This document shows positions 7,857 to 16,256 of a DNA stretch of 46,939 nucleotides, piece after piece. Position numbers and translations under genes: made by a program. The notes beneath the pieces were generated by a model that saw only the letters and a list, made by a program, of their open reading frames with translations, had not been told where the DNA came from and made no database searches. Where the stretch lies: the NCBI GenBank assembly GCA_964506325.1, contig CAZDLO010000017.1, positions 1-46,939 on the forward strand. Direction: 5' to 3'. Positions within the stretch are counted from its first letter, which is position 1; each line of letters opens with the position of its first letter. This DNA is from CAINVV01 sp964506325. Its GTDB lineage: Bacteria; Bacteroidota; Bacteroidia; Bacteroidales; Prolixibacteraceae.

Positions 7857-8870
7857 ATGATTCTAAAGAACAGGCTTCCCGGTTTGCTGATTTTGCTGGT
7901 TGTGTTCACCGCCTGCCACCGCAACCCCTTAAAAATAAATGTATCAAAAATTGATCTGACCCTGAATATTAACCGGCTGGACCAGGGACTGGCTTCAATA
8001 ACGCCTCAAAATATCCAGGATGCCCTGCCTGAACTGAAGAAAAAAACCGGTCCGTTTTTTGAAGTCTATGCCAGGGAGATCCTTGCCATCGGAAGTTCGG
8101 GCGATTCACTCTTCAGCAGTTACCTGCTGACCTTCCTTAGAGATTCCGTGTACATCAATGCCAGCCACCGGTCAGACTCGGTTTACAGGGATTTTGAACC
8201 CTACAGCGCACAACTGAGGCAGGCCTTCAGACATTACCTGTACTACTATCCCGAATTGACTGTCCCTGCTGTCTATACCTATATATCGGGTTACAACCAG
8301 TCGGTAGTGACCGCCAATGATGCCATCGGAATAAGCCTGGACAACTACCTCGGTGCCGGTTACCCGGATTATCGCAGGCTGGGAATATTTGAATACAAGA
8401 GGCGAACCATGGAACCTGCGAAACTGGTTTATGATGTGATGTACGCCTGGGCTTTCCAGGAATATGAATACAAGGGCAACACCGAAAACCTGGTTTCCAA
8501 CATGATCTACCAGGGAAAACTGCTCTATTTTGTGGATGCTATGATACCGGAAGGTCCCGACAGCCTTAAAATCGGGTTTACGAAAAATCAAATGGAATGG
8601 TGTAAGGCAAATGAATCTGTGATGTGGAGCTACCTGATTGAAAACAAATCCCTCTTTTCCGGAGACCGGATGGAATCGGTACGGTTTATCAATCCCGCTC
8701 CTTTTACCACTCCTTTCGGACAGAAATCACCGGGAAGATCCGGAGTCTGGATTGGCTGGCAGATTGTGAAGAGCTATATGAAAAAGAATCCTGAAATTAC
8801 CCTGAAAGGGATGATGGAGGAGAACGACTACCACAAGATACTCAATGAGTCAGGGTATGCACCGCTATAA
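7857..8870 (+). CDS. gldB: GldB-family lipoprotein
   Basis: A 337-residue predicted lipoprotein with signal peptide LLILLVVFTAC and lipid-acceptor Cys at about residue 20. The body resembles the gliding-motility-associated GldB family: a segment like PFFEVYAREILAIG about 65 residues in, and a central region IGISLDNYLGAGYPDYRR with conserved Asp/Tyr residues. GldB is required for gliding and type IX secretion functions in Flavobacterium johnsoniae. GldB-like proteins are also kept in Bacteroidota that do not glide, so motility cannot be claimed here. No gldC follows it. The neighbour nadE is divergent. I have moderate confidence in the family and little in the role. Confidence 0.72.
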   Translation: MILKNRLPGLLILLVVFTACHRNPLKINVSKIDLTLNINRLDQGLASITPQNIQDALPELKKKTGPFFEVYAREILAIGSSGDSLFSSYLLTFLRDSVYINASHRSDSVYRDFEPYSAQLRQAFRHYLYYYPELTVPAVYTYISGYNQSVVTANDAIGISLDNYLGAGYPDYRRLGIFEYKRRTMEPAKLVYDVMYAWAFQEYEYKGNTENLVSNMIYQGKLLYFVDAMIPEGPDSLKIGFTKNQMEWCKANESVMWSYLIENKSLFSGDRMESVRFINPAPFTTPFGQKSPGRSGVWIGWQIVKSYMKKNPEITLKGMMEENDYHKILNESGYAPL

Positions 8871-9021
8871 GTAAACGAAAAGCCGGTCTCCGAAAGCAAT
8901 AGAAACGGCATCGGGCACAGTGTGATCCTGTGGTGACTGCTAAACCGATGGAAATCAAGAAAATTGAGGTAAAAAACAAATTAAACAGCCATCAATTATC
9001 GGCACAACAAACTATTCATTG

Positions 9022-9029
9022 TAACTTTG
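9022..9029 (+). promoter_or_regulatory. Candidate pfk promoter -7 element TAACTTTG
   Basis: A full match to TAnnTTTG, 44 bases before the ATG at 9074. The -33 region (near 9000) has no clear TTTG. The position argues that the earlier in-frame GTG at 8930 is not the true start. Confidence 0.4.
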
Positions 9030-9073
9030 AGAGCTATAAAAACGTAATTAAATATATAGTTAAGCTTCTACTT

Positions 9074-10096
9074 ATGACCAAAAGGATAGGTATTCTGACA
9101 GCAGGGGGTGATTGCCCCGGATTGAATGCTGCAATACGCGGGGTAGGAAAAACGGCCATCCTCAACCATGGGATGGAAGTTATCGGTTTTACAGCCGGCT
9201 ACAGTGGTTTAATCTGGAAAGAGTACATAGTACTTGATGAAGCAAAACTATCTGGTTTACTGACTGTTGGAGGAACCATCCTGGGCACTTCAAGGGAAAA
9301 ACCCTTTAAAATGGAGAAGGGGGAGGAAACCAATGAAAAACCGGCCCTCATCAAGAAAAACTATGCTGAACTGGAGCTTGACTGTTTGGTTTGCATAGGG
9401 GGCAACGGAACGATGAAAACTGCCTGGCAGCTTCAAAAGATTGGAATCAATGTCATTGGCATTCCAAAAACAATCGACAATGACGTATACGGAACCGAGG
9501 TCACTTTTGGTTTTGATTCAGCTGTAACGATTGCCACTGAAGCCATTGACAGGCTTCACACTACAGCCAACTCCCACCAGCGGGCCATGGTGATTGAAGT
9601 GATGGGCCACGACGCGGGCTGGATTGCACTTTATGCAGGCCTTGCCGGAGGAGGTGACATCATCCTGATTCCTGAAATCCGCTACAATATTGAAAGCGTG
9701 TGCAAAGCCATTGAGAACAGGTTCCACATGAAAAAGCCGTACTCTATTGTGGTCGTTGCTGAAGGGATAGAGCACCCGTCAAATCTTTCTGCTTCTGCTT
9801 TTATTGCTGAGAGGATTCAGACCCTTACCGGCATTGAAACCAGGGAGACCAGGCTTGGATACGTCCAGAGAGGAGGCAGCCCTTCTGCCATGGACCGCAT
9901 CCTGGCAACCCGTTACGGCGCTTTCGCAGCAGAGCTGATTGCCAAGGGGGAATACGGCCAGATGGTGGCCGTTCGCAACGGGAAAATCGGCTCAATCCCA
10001 CTGGAAAAAGTTGGAGGAAAACTCAGTCTTGTTGATCCCAATGACTCGCTTATTGAAAAAGCGAGGAAGATGGGTGTATATTTTGGCGATGAATAA
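9074..10096 (+). CDS. pfkA: 6-phosphofructokinase
   Basis: Phosphorylates fructose 6-phosphate in glycolysis. The 340-residue protein starts MTKRIGILTAGGDCPGLNAA, the classic PFK N-terminus, so I placed the start at 9074 rather than at an upstream in-frame codon. The substrate-site motif is PKTIDND (131-137) and MGHDAGWIAL replaces the usual MGRxxG. The nucleotide-loop motif reads GGNGT (109-113). Compared with E. coli PfkA (GGDGS, PGTIDND), Gly104 is kept, Asp103 is Asn, and Gly124 is Lys (K132 here). The Gly/Lys combination is that of 'group III' or mixed PFKs, in which the phosphoryl donor cannot be read reliably from sequence. It is a single-gene unit with its own candidate promoter. Confidence 0.93.
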   Translation: MTKRIGILTAGGDCPGLNAAIRGVGKTAILNHGMEVIGFTAGYSGLIWKEYIVLDEAKLSGLLTVGGTILGTSREKPFKMEKGEETNEKPALIKKNYAELELDCLVCIGGNGTMKTAWQLQKIGINVIGIPKTIDNDVYGTEVTFGFDSAVTIATEAIDRLHTTANSHQRAMVIEVMGHDAGWIALYAGLAGGGDIILIPEIRYNIESVCKAIENRFHMKKPYSIVVVAEGIEHPSNLSASAFIAERIQTLTGIETRETRLGYVQRGGSPSAMDRILATRYGAFAAELIAKGEYGQMVAVRNGKIGSIPLEKVGGKLSLVDPNDSLIEKARKMGVYFGDE

Positions 10097-10181
10097 ACCA
10101 TTTTGCTTTCATTATGTCAAACTCTCAAGACCTGAATATTGATTTTTTGAAGGAATAACAACGAAAATTATATCCTTTTTT

Positions 10182-10189
10182 TAGCTTTG
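10182..10189 (+). promoter_or_regulatory. Candidate -7 element TAGCTTTG
   Basis: A full TAnnTTTG match in the 272-bp spacer upstream of the DUF1573 gene. It would leave a leader of about 170 bases. The nearest TTTG (10146-10149) is 32 bases away, too far for a standard -33. Confidence 0.3.
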
Positions 10190-10368
10190 TAAATTGATAG
10201 TCAATCTTAAAACGATATTTTATTTAAAATTGAGTAAAAGTTTAACCCAAATATGATCAACCTGTAAAACCTTCACAAACCAAGGCTCAGCCAGAAAAAT
10301 ATTATCGAGAGGTTTCTCCCGGCAGTCCGGGACAGGCAAATAGATACAACTATTAAAATATATTACGT

Positions 10369-11463
10369 ATGAAATTCACATTCCGCTTGTTCACAGTTGC
10401 CCTGATCCTGTTTATGGGGCTCAACTCAACGGCTCAAACCACTGCCGATATGCTTTTTGAATTTATAGAGCATGATTTCGGAAAAATCAAGGAAGATGGT
10501 GGTCCTGCCAATTACAACTTTAATTTCGCAAATACCGGCAAGATTCCGCTGGTCATCTCATCGGTAAATGCCTCCTGCGGTTGTACCACCCCTGAATGGA
10601 GCAAAGAACCTGTTTTGCCAGGCAAGTCAGGCTTCATCAAGGTGTCCTATAATCCACTCAACCGTCCGGGAAGTTTTAACAAGACAGTAACTGTTGTAGC
10701 CAATATTCCTGCCGGTTCTATCGTAATTAAGATCCTGGGCGATGTAACACCCAAAACGCTGACCCTTGAGCAGCAATACCCGATTGAGGTTGGAAAGCTG
10801 AGGATGTTGAACAACAACCTTTCGTTCGTACGGGTTAAAAACAATGAGGTCAAGACTGACTCGCTCAAATTCATCAACACCTCGGACAGTACCATTAACA
10901 TCGCCTTCAAAGGCATCCAGGCCAATCTTACGGTAAAAGCCCTTCCGGCATCAGTAAAACCGAAAGGCACAGGATTCTTCGTGGTTACCTACGACGGATC
11001 CAAAGTAGCAGAACTTGGCTTTCAAATGTCTCGGGTTTACCTGGTATTCAATGGAAAAGAGAACTACAACTATGGCATTAATGTCAGTGCCACGGTGGAG
11101 GAAGATTTTTCAAAACTGAGCAAGCAGGAGCTTCAGAATGCTCCTGCCATAGATTTTAACCAGCGGGTTTACGATTTTGGAGAGATCCCGGAAGGGAAAA
11201 AAGTAGAATATTCCTTTTTGATCCTCAACAAAGGGAAAAGCGACCTGCAAATCCGGAGCGTGAAAGCTTCCTGTGGCTGTACCGCTGCCAACCCGGCCTC
11301 CAAGGTGGTCAAACCGGGTGAGAATACAGAGGTAAAAGTTGTTTTCGATTCACAGGGGAGAGTAGGACTGCAGAACAAAACCATCACGATCATATCCAAC
11401 GACCCGAATGCTTCAACCAGCATACTGAGAATTTCCGGCAATGTTATTGCTGTAAAGAAATAG
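10369..11463 (+). CDS. Exported protein with two DUF1573 domains
   Basis: The 364-residue protein has a signal peptide (about 1-22, ending STAQ). DUF1573-type immunoglobulin-like modules sit at each end, each with the family hallmark ASCGCT (about residues 67-72 and 300-305) and a DFG(K/E)I opening (EHDFGKIKE, VYDFGEIPE). The middle section (about 130-255) is beta-rich and probably a further Ig-like module that lacks the Cys pair. DUF1573 proteins are abundant exported proteins in Bacteroidota; their function is unknown. A 19-bp perfect hairpin follows the stop codon, so this is probably a single-gene transcript. Confidence 0.88.
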   Translation: MKFTFRLFTVALILFMGLNSTAQTTADMLFEFIEHDFGKIKEDGGPANYNFNFANTGKIPLVISSVNASCGCTTPEWSKEPVLPGKSGFIKVSYNPLNRPGSFNKTVTVVANIPAGSIVIKILGDVTPKTLTLEQQYPIEVGKLRMLNNNLSFVRVKNNEVKTDSLKFINTSDSTINIAFKGIQANLTVKALPASVKPKGTGFFVVTYDGSKVAELGFQMSRVYLVFNGKENYNYGINVSATVEEDFSKLSKQELQNAPAIDFNQRVYDFGEIPEGKKVEYSFLILNKGKSDLQIRSVKASCGCTAANPASKVVKPGENTEVKVVFDSQGRVGLQNKTITIISNDPNASTSILRISGNVIAVKK

Positions 11464-11491
11464 TACTGTAAATAATATTCCTGCTCCGGCA

Positions 11492-11533
11492 TCAAACAAT
11501 GGGTATCATCCGGTGATGATACCCATTGTTTGA
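11492..11533 (+). terminator. Perfect 19-bp stem with 4-base loop
   Basis: Arms 11492-11510 and 11515-11533 are exactly complementary around a CGGT loop. The hairpin starts 28 bases after the stop of the DUF1573 gene. No long T-run follows, so termination may rely on the stem. The hairpin ends 28 bases before meaB and may insulate the two genes. Confidence 0.7.
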
Positions 11534-11561
11534 ATAGACTGAACCCTAAACACATCCAGAG

Positions 11562-12689
11562 ATGACAAAGCCTTCCGAAGTTGACCATGCTGAAAATGAC
11601 CCGGCTTTCCCCGGTTTGAGCGTCAGGAAAGGTATTGAGCAGCCTGAAGCTGTCAATAGTGAGTCGGTTCACCGCTTTCTGAAGCAGAGCATCCGCAGGG
11701 AGTTGACCACGGATGAATTTGTAGAGGGCATACTCCAGGGCAACCGGACCATCCTGAGCAGGGCTGTGACATTGGTGGAGAGCAACAAACCGGATCATCA
11801 GCAGATGTCGCAGGAAATCATAGGGCGTTGCCTTCCCTGGTCCGGCAAATCGGTTCGCATTGGCATTACCGGGGTCCCCGGTGCCGGTAAAAGCACCTTT
11901 ATTGAATCATTCGGCACTTACCTCACTTCCACGGGGAGAAAACTGGCCGTCCTTGCCATTGATCCCAGTTCAGGACGCACCAAAGGATCTATCCTGGGAG
12001 ATAAAACCAGGATGGAGGAGCTGGCCTCTGATCCAAATGCCTATATCAGGCCAAGTCCCTCATCCGGCTCATTGGGGGGTGTTGCCCGCAAAACCCGCGA
12101 AACCATACTGCTGTGCGAGGCTGCCGGTTTTGACACGATACTCATCGAAACTGTGGGTGTTGGCCAATCGGAGACGGTTGTACATTCCATGGTCGATTTC
12201 TTCCTGCTGATCCAGATTGCCGGCGCAGGCGATGAACTGCAGGGTATCAAACGCGGCATCATGGAAATGGCCGACGCCATTGTCATCAACAAAGCAGACG
12301 GAGACAATGTCAACCGTGCCAACAGTGCTGCTACCCTTTTCCGTAACGCCCTTCACCTGTTTCCCCCCTCCCCTTCGGGCTGGGCTCCAACGGTGATGAC
12401 ATGCTCATCCCTGCAGAAAAAGGGCATAACGGAGGTTTGGGAATGTATCCTGGATTATTTCACGCTGGTGAAGGGGAAAGGTTATTTTGCAGAGCGGCGT
12501 TCATCCCAGTCAAGGTACTGGATGTTTGAAACAATTGAAGAAGACCTCAAAAGAAATTTCTATCACAACAAGGCTGTCAGGACAGCACTTGCCCACCTTG
12601 AAACACAGGTTTCAGACGACAAGGTTAGTCCGTTTTCAGCGGCGCGGCAACTTCTGGAAAAATATTTTGATACACTTGGCAAACATTAA
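11562..12689 (+). CDS. meaB: Methylmalonyl-CoA mutase-associated GTPase MeaB
   Basis: A 375-residue G3E-family GTPase that chaperones adenosylcobalamin loading and protection of methylmalonyl-CoA mutase. Motifs seen: the Walker A loop GVPGAGKST (about 105-113), DPSSGRTKGSILGDKTRM, SPSSGSLGGVARKT, ETVGVGQSE and the base-recognition NKAD. The N-terminal 50 residues (before SVHRFLKQSIRR) are less typical and longer than in many homologues; the true start could be a later codon. The mutase subunits are not in this window. The gene stands alone between the hairpin at 11492-11533 and a candidate promoter at 12715. Confidence 0.93.
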   Translation: MTKPSEVDHAENDPAFPGLSVRKGIEQPEAVNSESVHRFLKQSIRRELTTDEFVEGILQGNRTILSRAVTLVESNKPDHQQMSQEIIGRCLPWSGKSVRIGITGVPGAGKSTFIESFGTYLTSTGRKLAVLAIDPSSGRTKGSILGDKTRMEELASDPNAYIRPSPSSGSLGGVARKTRETILLCEAAGFDTILIETVGVGQSETVVHSMVDFFLLIQIAGAGDELQGIKRGIMEMADAIVINKADGDNVNRANSAATLFRNALHLFPPSPSGWAPTVMTCSSLQKKGITEVWECILDYFTLVKGKGYFAERRSSQSRYWMFETIEEDLKRNFYHNKAVRTALAHLETQVSDDKVSPFSAARQLLEKYFDTLGKH

Positions 12690-12714
12690 TTTTCCCCTAT
12701 CTGAAAATGTTTTC

Positions 12715-12722
12715 TATTTTTG
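12715..12722 (+). promoter_or_regulatory. Candidate -7 element TATTTTTG for the TlpA-like gene
   Basis: Full TAnnTTTG match, 53 bases upstream of the chosen ATG at 12776. It lies downstream of an earlier in-frame ATG (12707), which is therefore unlikely to be the start. Confidence 0.4.
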
Positions 12723-12775
12723 ATCCAACAAACATTAACCGGGTTGTCCACCAACCCTTAAACATAAGTAACCGT

Positions 12776-13876
12776 ATGATAAAGCAATTGTTGTTCCTGG
12801 CGTTGATAACCGTTGGTATCATCTCCTGTTCCAAACCCGATAAATTTGTGATCAACGGGGAGATCCAGGGAAAAGAGAGCGGCAGCATTAAAATGATGAA
12901 ATATGCTGATGGAAAGTGGATTGCAGAAGACTCCGCCTCCATCTCCAAGGGTAAATTTCAATTGACAGGCAAAGCCGATTTGCCTGAATTACGCATCATC
13001 ACCCTGGAACCGCGTGAAATGGTGGCCCAGTTCTTTGCGGAGAATGGCTCGCTAACCCTGCAGGCATGGTCGGATAGCCTGAACAAGACCGTCGTTAAAG
13101 GATCGAGCTCCAATGAGACTTTCAAACTTTACCAGCAGGAGCTGACCAGCCTGACAAAAGAGGCGCAGGCCATGCAGCAGCGGTATATGGCGGCTCAATC
13201 GACCGGCGACCAGGAAGGGATGAAAAAAGCCCAGATCGATTACGAAGCCATGAATGAGAACCTGAATGTATTTGCCAAGAATTTCATCCGTGAACACAAA
13301 AAATCCACTGTTTCTCCGCTGATCGCCATGATGCAGTTTGGACAAACTATCTCGGCCGCTGAAATTGATACCCTGATAGCATTTCTGGATCCGGCTGTAA
13401 GGAATTCCATCTATGTGGGCGAGCTGAAAAAGATCGCGGATAAGATGAGAGCGACTGATATCGGAACACTGGCACCTGATTTTACAATGCCTACACCGGA
13501 AGGAACTTCCTTTACCCTCTCCTCCACACGCGGTAAATACGTAATGGTCGACTTCTGGGCTGCCTGGTGTCAGCCATGCCGCCGCGAAAACCCCAATGTG
13601 GTTGCACTTTACGGAAAATACAAAGACAAAGGATTTGACATAGTGGGTGTTTCGCTCGACCGGACTAAGGAAGATTGGGTAAAAGCGATAGCCGATGACC
13701 AGCTTTCCTGGCACCAGGTATCAGAATTAAAATTCTGGCAAAGCGATATTGTACAGAAATATGGAGTAACTGCCATCCCGTGTACTTTCCTCCTGGACAA
13801 AGAGGGAAAAATCATTGCAAAAAACCTGCGCGGAGAAGAACTGGCCAAAAAACTCGAGGAACTAATGGGGAAATAA
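12776..13876 (+). CDS. TlpA-like thiol:disulfide oxidoreductase lipoprotein (DUF4369)
   Basis: A 366-residue lipoprotein (LALITVGIISC, lipid Cys at about 16). The N-terminal region (about 20-120) resembles DUF4369, with the pattern FVINGEIQGKESGSIKM and a second strand set, then a helical linker. The C-terminal domain (about 235-366) is thioredoxin/TlpA-like with active site WCQPC (C265 and C268), followed by a cis-Pro segment TAIPCTF. This layout is common in Bacteroidota periplasmic reductases thought to reduce or isomerise envelope disulfides or serve cytochrome maturation. The extra Cys beside the cis-Pro is unusual for E. coli-type TlpA. I chose the ATG at 12776 because it gives a clean lipoprotein signal. 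Confidence 0.9.
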   Translation: MIKQLLFLALITVGIISCSKPDKFVINGEIQGKESGSIKMMKYADGKWIAEDSASISKGKFQLTGKADLPELRIITLEPREMVAQFFAENGSLTLQAWSDSLNKTVVKGSSSNETFKLYQQELTSLTKEAQAMQQRYMAAQSTGDQEGMKKAQIDYEAMNENLNVFAKNFIREHKKSTVSPLIAMMQFGQTISAAEIDTLIAFLDPAVRNSIYVGELKKIADKMRATDIGTLAPDFTMPTPEGTSFTLSSTRGKYVMVDFWAAWCQPCRRENPNVVALYGKYKDKGFDIVGVSLDRTKEDWVKAIADDQLSWHQVSELKFWQSDIVQKYGVTAIPCTFLLDKEGKIIAKNLRGEELAKKLEELMGK

Positions 13877-13897
13877 CTCATTTTTTCAACGAAAAAC

Positions 13898-13960
13898 TGA
13901 AAATTATCAATGAAAAGGGAATTTATTAACAGTTTCACCCTTTTTGTTGATAATTTTTCA
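13898..13960 (+). terminator. Imperfect 22-bp inverted repeat, probable terminator
   Basis: Arms 13898-13919 and 13938-13960 pair with one bulge and two mismatches around an 18-base loop. The repeat lies 21 bases after the stop of the TlpA-like gene. The right arm contains T-runs. Confidence 0.5.
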
Positions 13961-14127
13961 TTTCGGATTACGCAACCATTTTAACCCTATTCGCGTCTTG
14001 AGTAGGGTCGACAATCAAAAATCTATCAAAAAATGTTTGATTGCAGGCTTAAATTTCGTTCTTTAACAACTTTAAAAGTTTTTGCAGCCTGTAATTTTTT
14101 TACTCCGGATCAAAAACCATCTAAAAG

Positions 14128-14697
14128 TTGTTAAAATTGGCCCATTTAGACGACATCATACAAAAATGCCGGGAGGATAACAGCGGAGCACAGACTGCGC
14201 TGTACAATCTTTTCTCGGGCAAGATGTATGGAGTCTGCCTGAGGTATTCGAAGAACTCTGCAGAAGCCGAAGATATACTGCAGGAGGGATTTGTCCGGGT
14301 TTTTTACAAGATTAAGCAGTTCGAGTTTAAAGGTTCTTTCGAAGGCTGGATGAGACGGATCATGGTCAACACTGCCCTTGAAAAATTAAGAAAACAGGAC
14401 CGGCTTTACCCGGTGGAAGAGATGAGGATCTACGAAGCCACTGAATGGGTGGAGGAGACTATTTCCTCGATAACCGCAGACGATCTTTTACGCATCATAC
14501 AGGAATTGCCGCCACGGTACAGGATGGTATTCAACCTCTATGCAATTGAAGGTTATTCACACCTTGAAATAGCGGAAATGATGAATATCTCTGAGGGGAC
14601 TTCGAAATCGAATCTGTCGAGGGCGAGGGTGATTCTGCAGAAGAATGTGGAAGTTTTTTTTAGTGAGAAGAAAAAGAAAGTAAACAGAATTAAATGA
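14128..14697 (+). CDS. ECF sigma factor, Das-like
   Basis: The 189-residue extracytoplasmic-function sigma factor shows region 2 (about 15-85: ALYNLFSGKMYGVCLRY, EAEDILQEGFVRVF, FEGWMRRIMVNTALEKLRK) and region 4 (about 125-180: LPPRYRMVFNLYAIEGYSHL, then the helix-turn-helix EIAEMMNISEGTSKSNLSRAR). It starts with TTG, either at 14128 or at 14137; no in-frame ATG exists upstream, and the first internal ATG (14224) would remove part of region 2. The stop overlaps the ATG of the next gene (ATGA), a membrane protein that is the likely anti-sigma factor. The 251-bp leader contains a terminator-like repeat and AT-rich sequence that may hold its own promoter, but I cannot define it. Confidence 0.9.
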   Translation: MLKLAHLDDIIQKCREDNSGAQTALYNLFSGKMYGVCLRYSKNSAEAEDILQEGFVRVFYKIKQFEFKGSFEGWMRRIMVNTALEKLRKQDRLYPVEEMRIYEATEWVEETISSITADDLLRIIQELPPRYRMVFNLYAIEGYSHLEIAEMMNISEGTSKSNLSRARVILQKNVEVFFSEKKKKVNRIK

Positions 14698-16055
14698 CAA
14701 CGGATAATAATCATATTGACCAGCTCTTCAGAGAGAAATTGGGGAATCTTGAAAAGACTCCTCCGTTTGGCCTTATGCCCGGGATCAAGGAGACGATTAT
14801 TGCCCGGAATAAAATCAGGCGGCTCAACCAGGTTAAGACTTTCCTCAGTATCGCCGCAGCGATGATGCTGATTTTAATGGCAGGATGGTTTACGATGGAC
14901 AAGGACCAGATCGCCGGGATCAGTTCGCCTCAGCAGATCCTCAAGGAAGAACCTGCCGGGAAGGCCATCCTGGAGAGTGCACACATCCCTTCTGCGCCTG
15001 AAGCCACACGGCTTGCCAATAACCTGAAACAACCAGGAAATTCAGCCCCCTCAAATCCTGCAAGGCAAACCAGGACCACCTCCGCAAAAAAGGTTGTTGT
15101 CTCCGTGATAACTGAAACACCGGCAGGCAATCAGGACACAGAAAAGGGAACCGGAGCCGCATTGGCTTCCGCCGGACAGTCTGTGGAACAGGCCAAGGAC
15201 CAGCAGTCAAAAAATGAGGCCACTCCTGCCCCTCCAAAGAAAGAGTCCGGTAATTTCCAGAAAACAACCCCTTCACGGTCAGAAAACAAGCAATACTATT
15301 CAGACAACAACGCAGCCAACACTACCATAAATAAACCCGAGAACAGTTTAAAGCAGTGGAGCCTGAAGGCAGAAATCGCTCAAACCTTTACTTCAATGCA
15401 GCATTTTGCCTCTTCAAATCCCGATGGTAAATCTGGCAACACTGTTGGCGGAGGTATGATCGCCTCTCTGAAAGTGAGCAAAAAAGTTACGATTAGCACC
15501 GGGATCAGGTACGCACAGATGCAACAAGGCACCCACTCGTCCTATACCTTAAGCAATACAGCCGGAATAATTTACCTTCAGCCCATTGAGAAAAAAGGAA
15601 ACATAACCAGGGACGTCTCCCTTTTCCTGCCCGCAGTTTCCAGCATCGTATATTCAAATGGCATGAAGACCAACCCGGAGAATATTTTTATTTCAGACCT
15701 CTCGCAGGAGTTCCGGTACCTGGAAGTACCGATACAGGCAAATTACAGGTTGCTTGAGAATAAATTCTCTGTCGGGGTAACCGGTGGAATCAGCACAAAT
15801 TTCCTCATCGGAAACAAGGCTACCATTACTGAAAACGGAATCAAACTGTCAACCGGTGACACGAACAACCTTCGGGACGTCATCTATGCAGGATCTGCCG
15901 GCATTGAACTTGGATATGACCTTGGGAAAAGGATGATCCTGACAATTGAGCCCAGGCTAAAGCAATACCTGCACTCTGTCAGCAGCAATGACCTTGTCAA
16001 CGTCAAACCGCTGCAACTCGGGATTTTTACCGGGATCAGCTATTCTTTCCGGTAA
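14694..16055 (+). CDS. Putative dual-membrane anti-sigma factor with C-terminal beta-barrel (Dma-like)
   Basis: A 453-residue protein with four parts. Residues 1-45 are a cytoplasmic segment (HIDQLFREKLGNLEKTPPFG), followed by one membrane helix at about 48-67. A low-complexity periplasmic linker rich in Ala, Pro, Gln, Asn and Lys covers about 70-220. The last 230 residues have alternating beta-strand pattern (SLKVSKKVTISTGIRYAQM, RYLEVPIQANYRL, FTGISYSFR) typical of an 8-stranded PorT/OmpA-like outer-membrane barrel. The architecture matches the dual membrane-spanning anti-sigma factors (Dma) described in Bacteroides thetaiotaomicron, which pair with an ECF sigma (Das) and influence vesiculation. 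The ATGA overlap with the ECF gene supports this pairing. The N-terminal part is short and lacks a recognisable zinc-binding anti-sigma motif. Confidence 0.82.
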   Translation: MTTDNNHIDQLFREKLGNLEKTPPFGLMPGIKETIIARNKIRRLNQVKTFLSIAAAMMLILMAGWFTMDKDQIAGISSPQQILKEEPAGKAILESAHIPSAPEATRLANNLKQPGNSAPSNPARQTRTTSAKKVVVSVITETPAGNQDTEKGTGAALASAGQSVEQAKDQQSKNEATPAPPKKESGNFQKTTPSRSENKQYYSDNNAANTTINKPENSLKQWSLKAEIAQTFTSMQHFASSNPDGKSGNTVGGGMIASLKVSKKVTISTGIRYAQMQQGTHSSYTLSNTAGIIYLQPIEKKGNITRDVSLFLPAVSSIVYSNGMKTNPENIFISDLSQEFRYLEVPIQANYRLLENKFSVGVTGGISTNFLIGNKATITENGIKLSTGDTNNLRDVIYAGSAGIELGYDLGKRMILTIEPRLKQYLHSVSSNDLVNVKPLQLGIFTGISYSFR

Positions 16056-16186
16056 ACTCCGGTATTCTATCCGCCAAACAATAATCCACCAGAAAAAACT
16101 TTGGGAGCAATCCCTTTGTAATACTACCATTCTAACGGATTTCCACATTTTTTGCCCTCCTATGCAGATTTCTTATCCATGAATAT

Positions 16187-16218
16187 CTTGTCCTCTTCAG
16201 AGTAAAAAGGTATCTTCG
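16187..16218 (+). promoter_or_regulatory. Candidate promoter CTTG-N20-TATCTTCG
   Basis: CTTG at 16187-16190 and TATCTTCG at 16211-16218 have the spacing of Bacteroidota -33/-7 elements, each with one mismatch to TTTG and TAnnTTTG. The predicted start is about 30 bases before the transglycosylase ATG. Confidence 0.4.
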
Positions 16219-16256
16219 CGGATTAATCCGATTGTTAATTCTGTATACTTCAAAAG

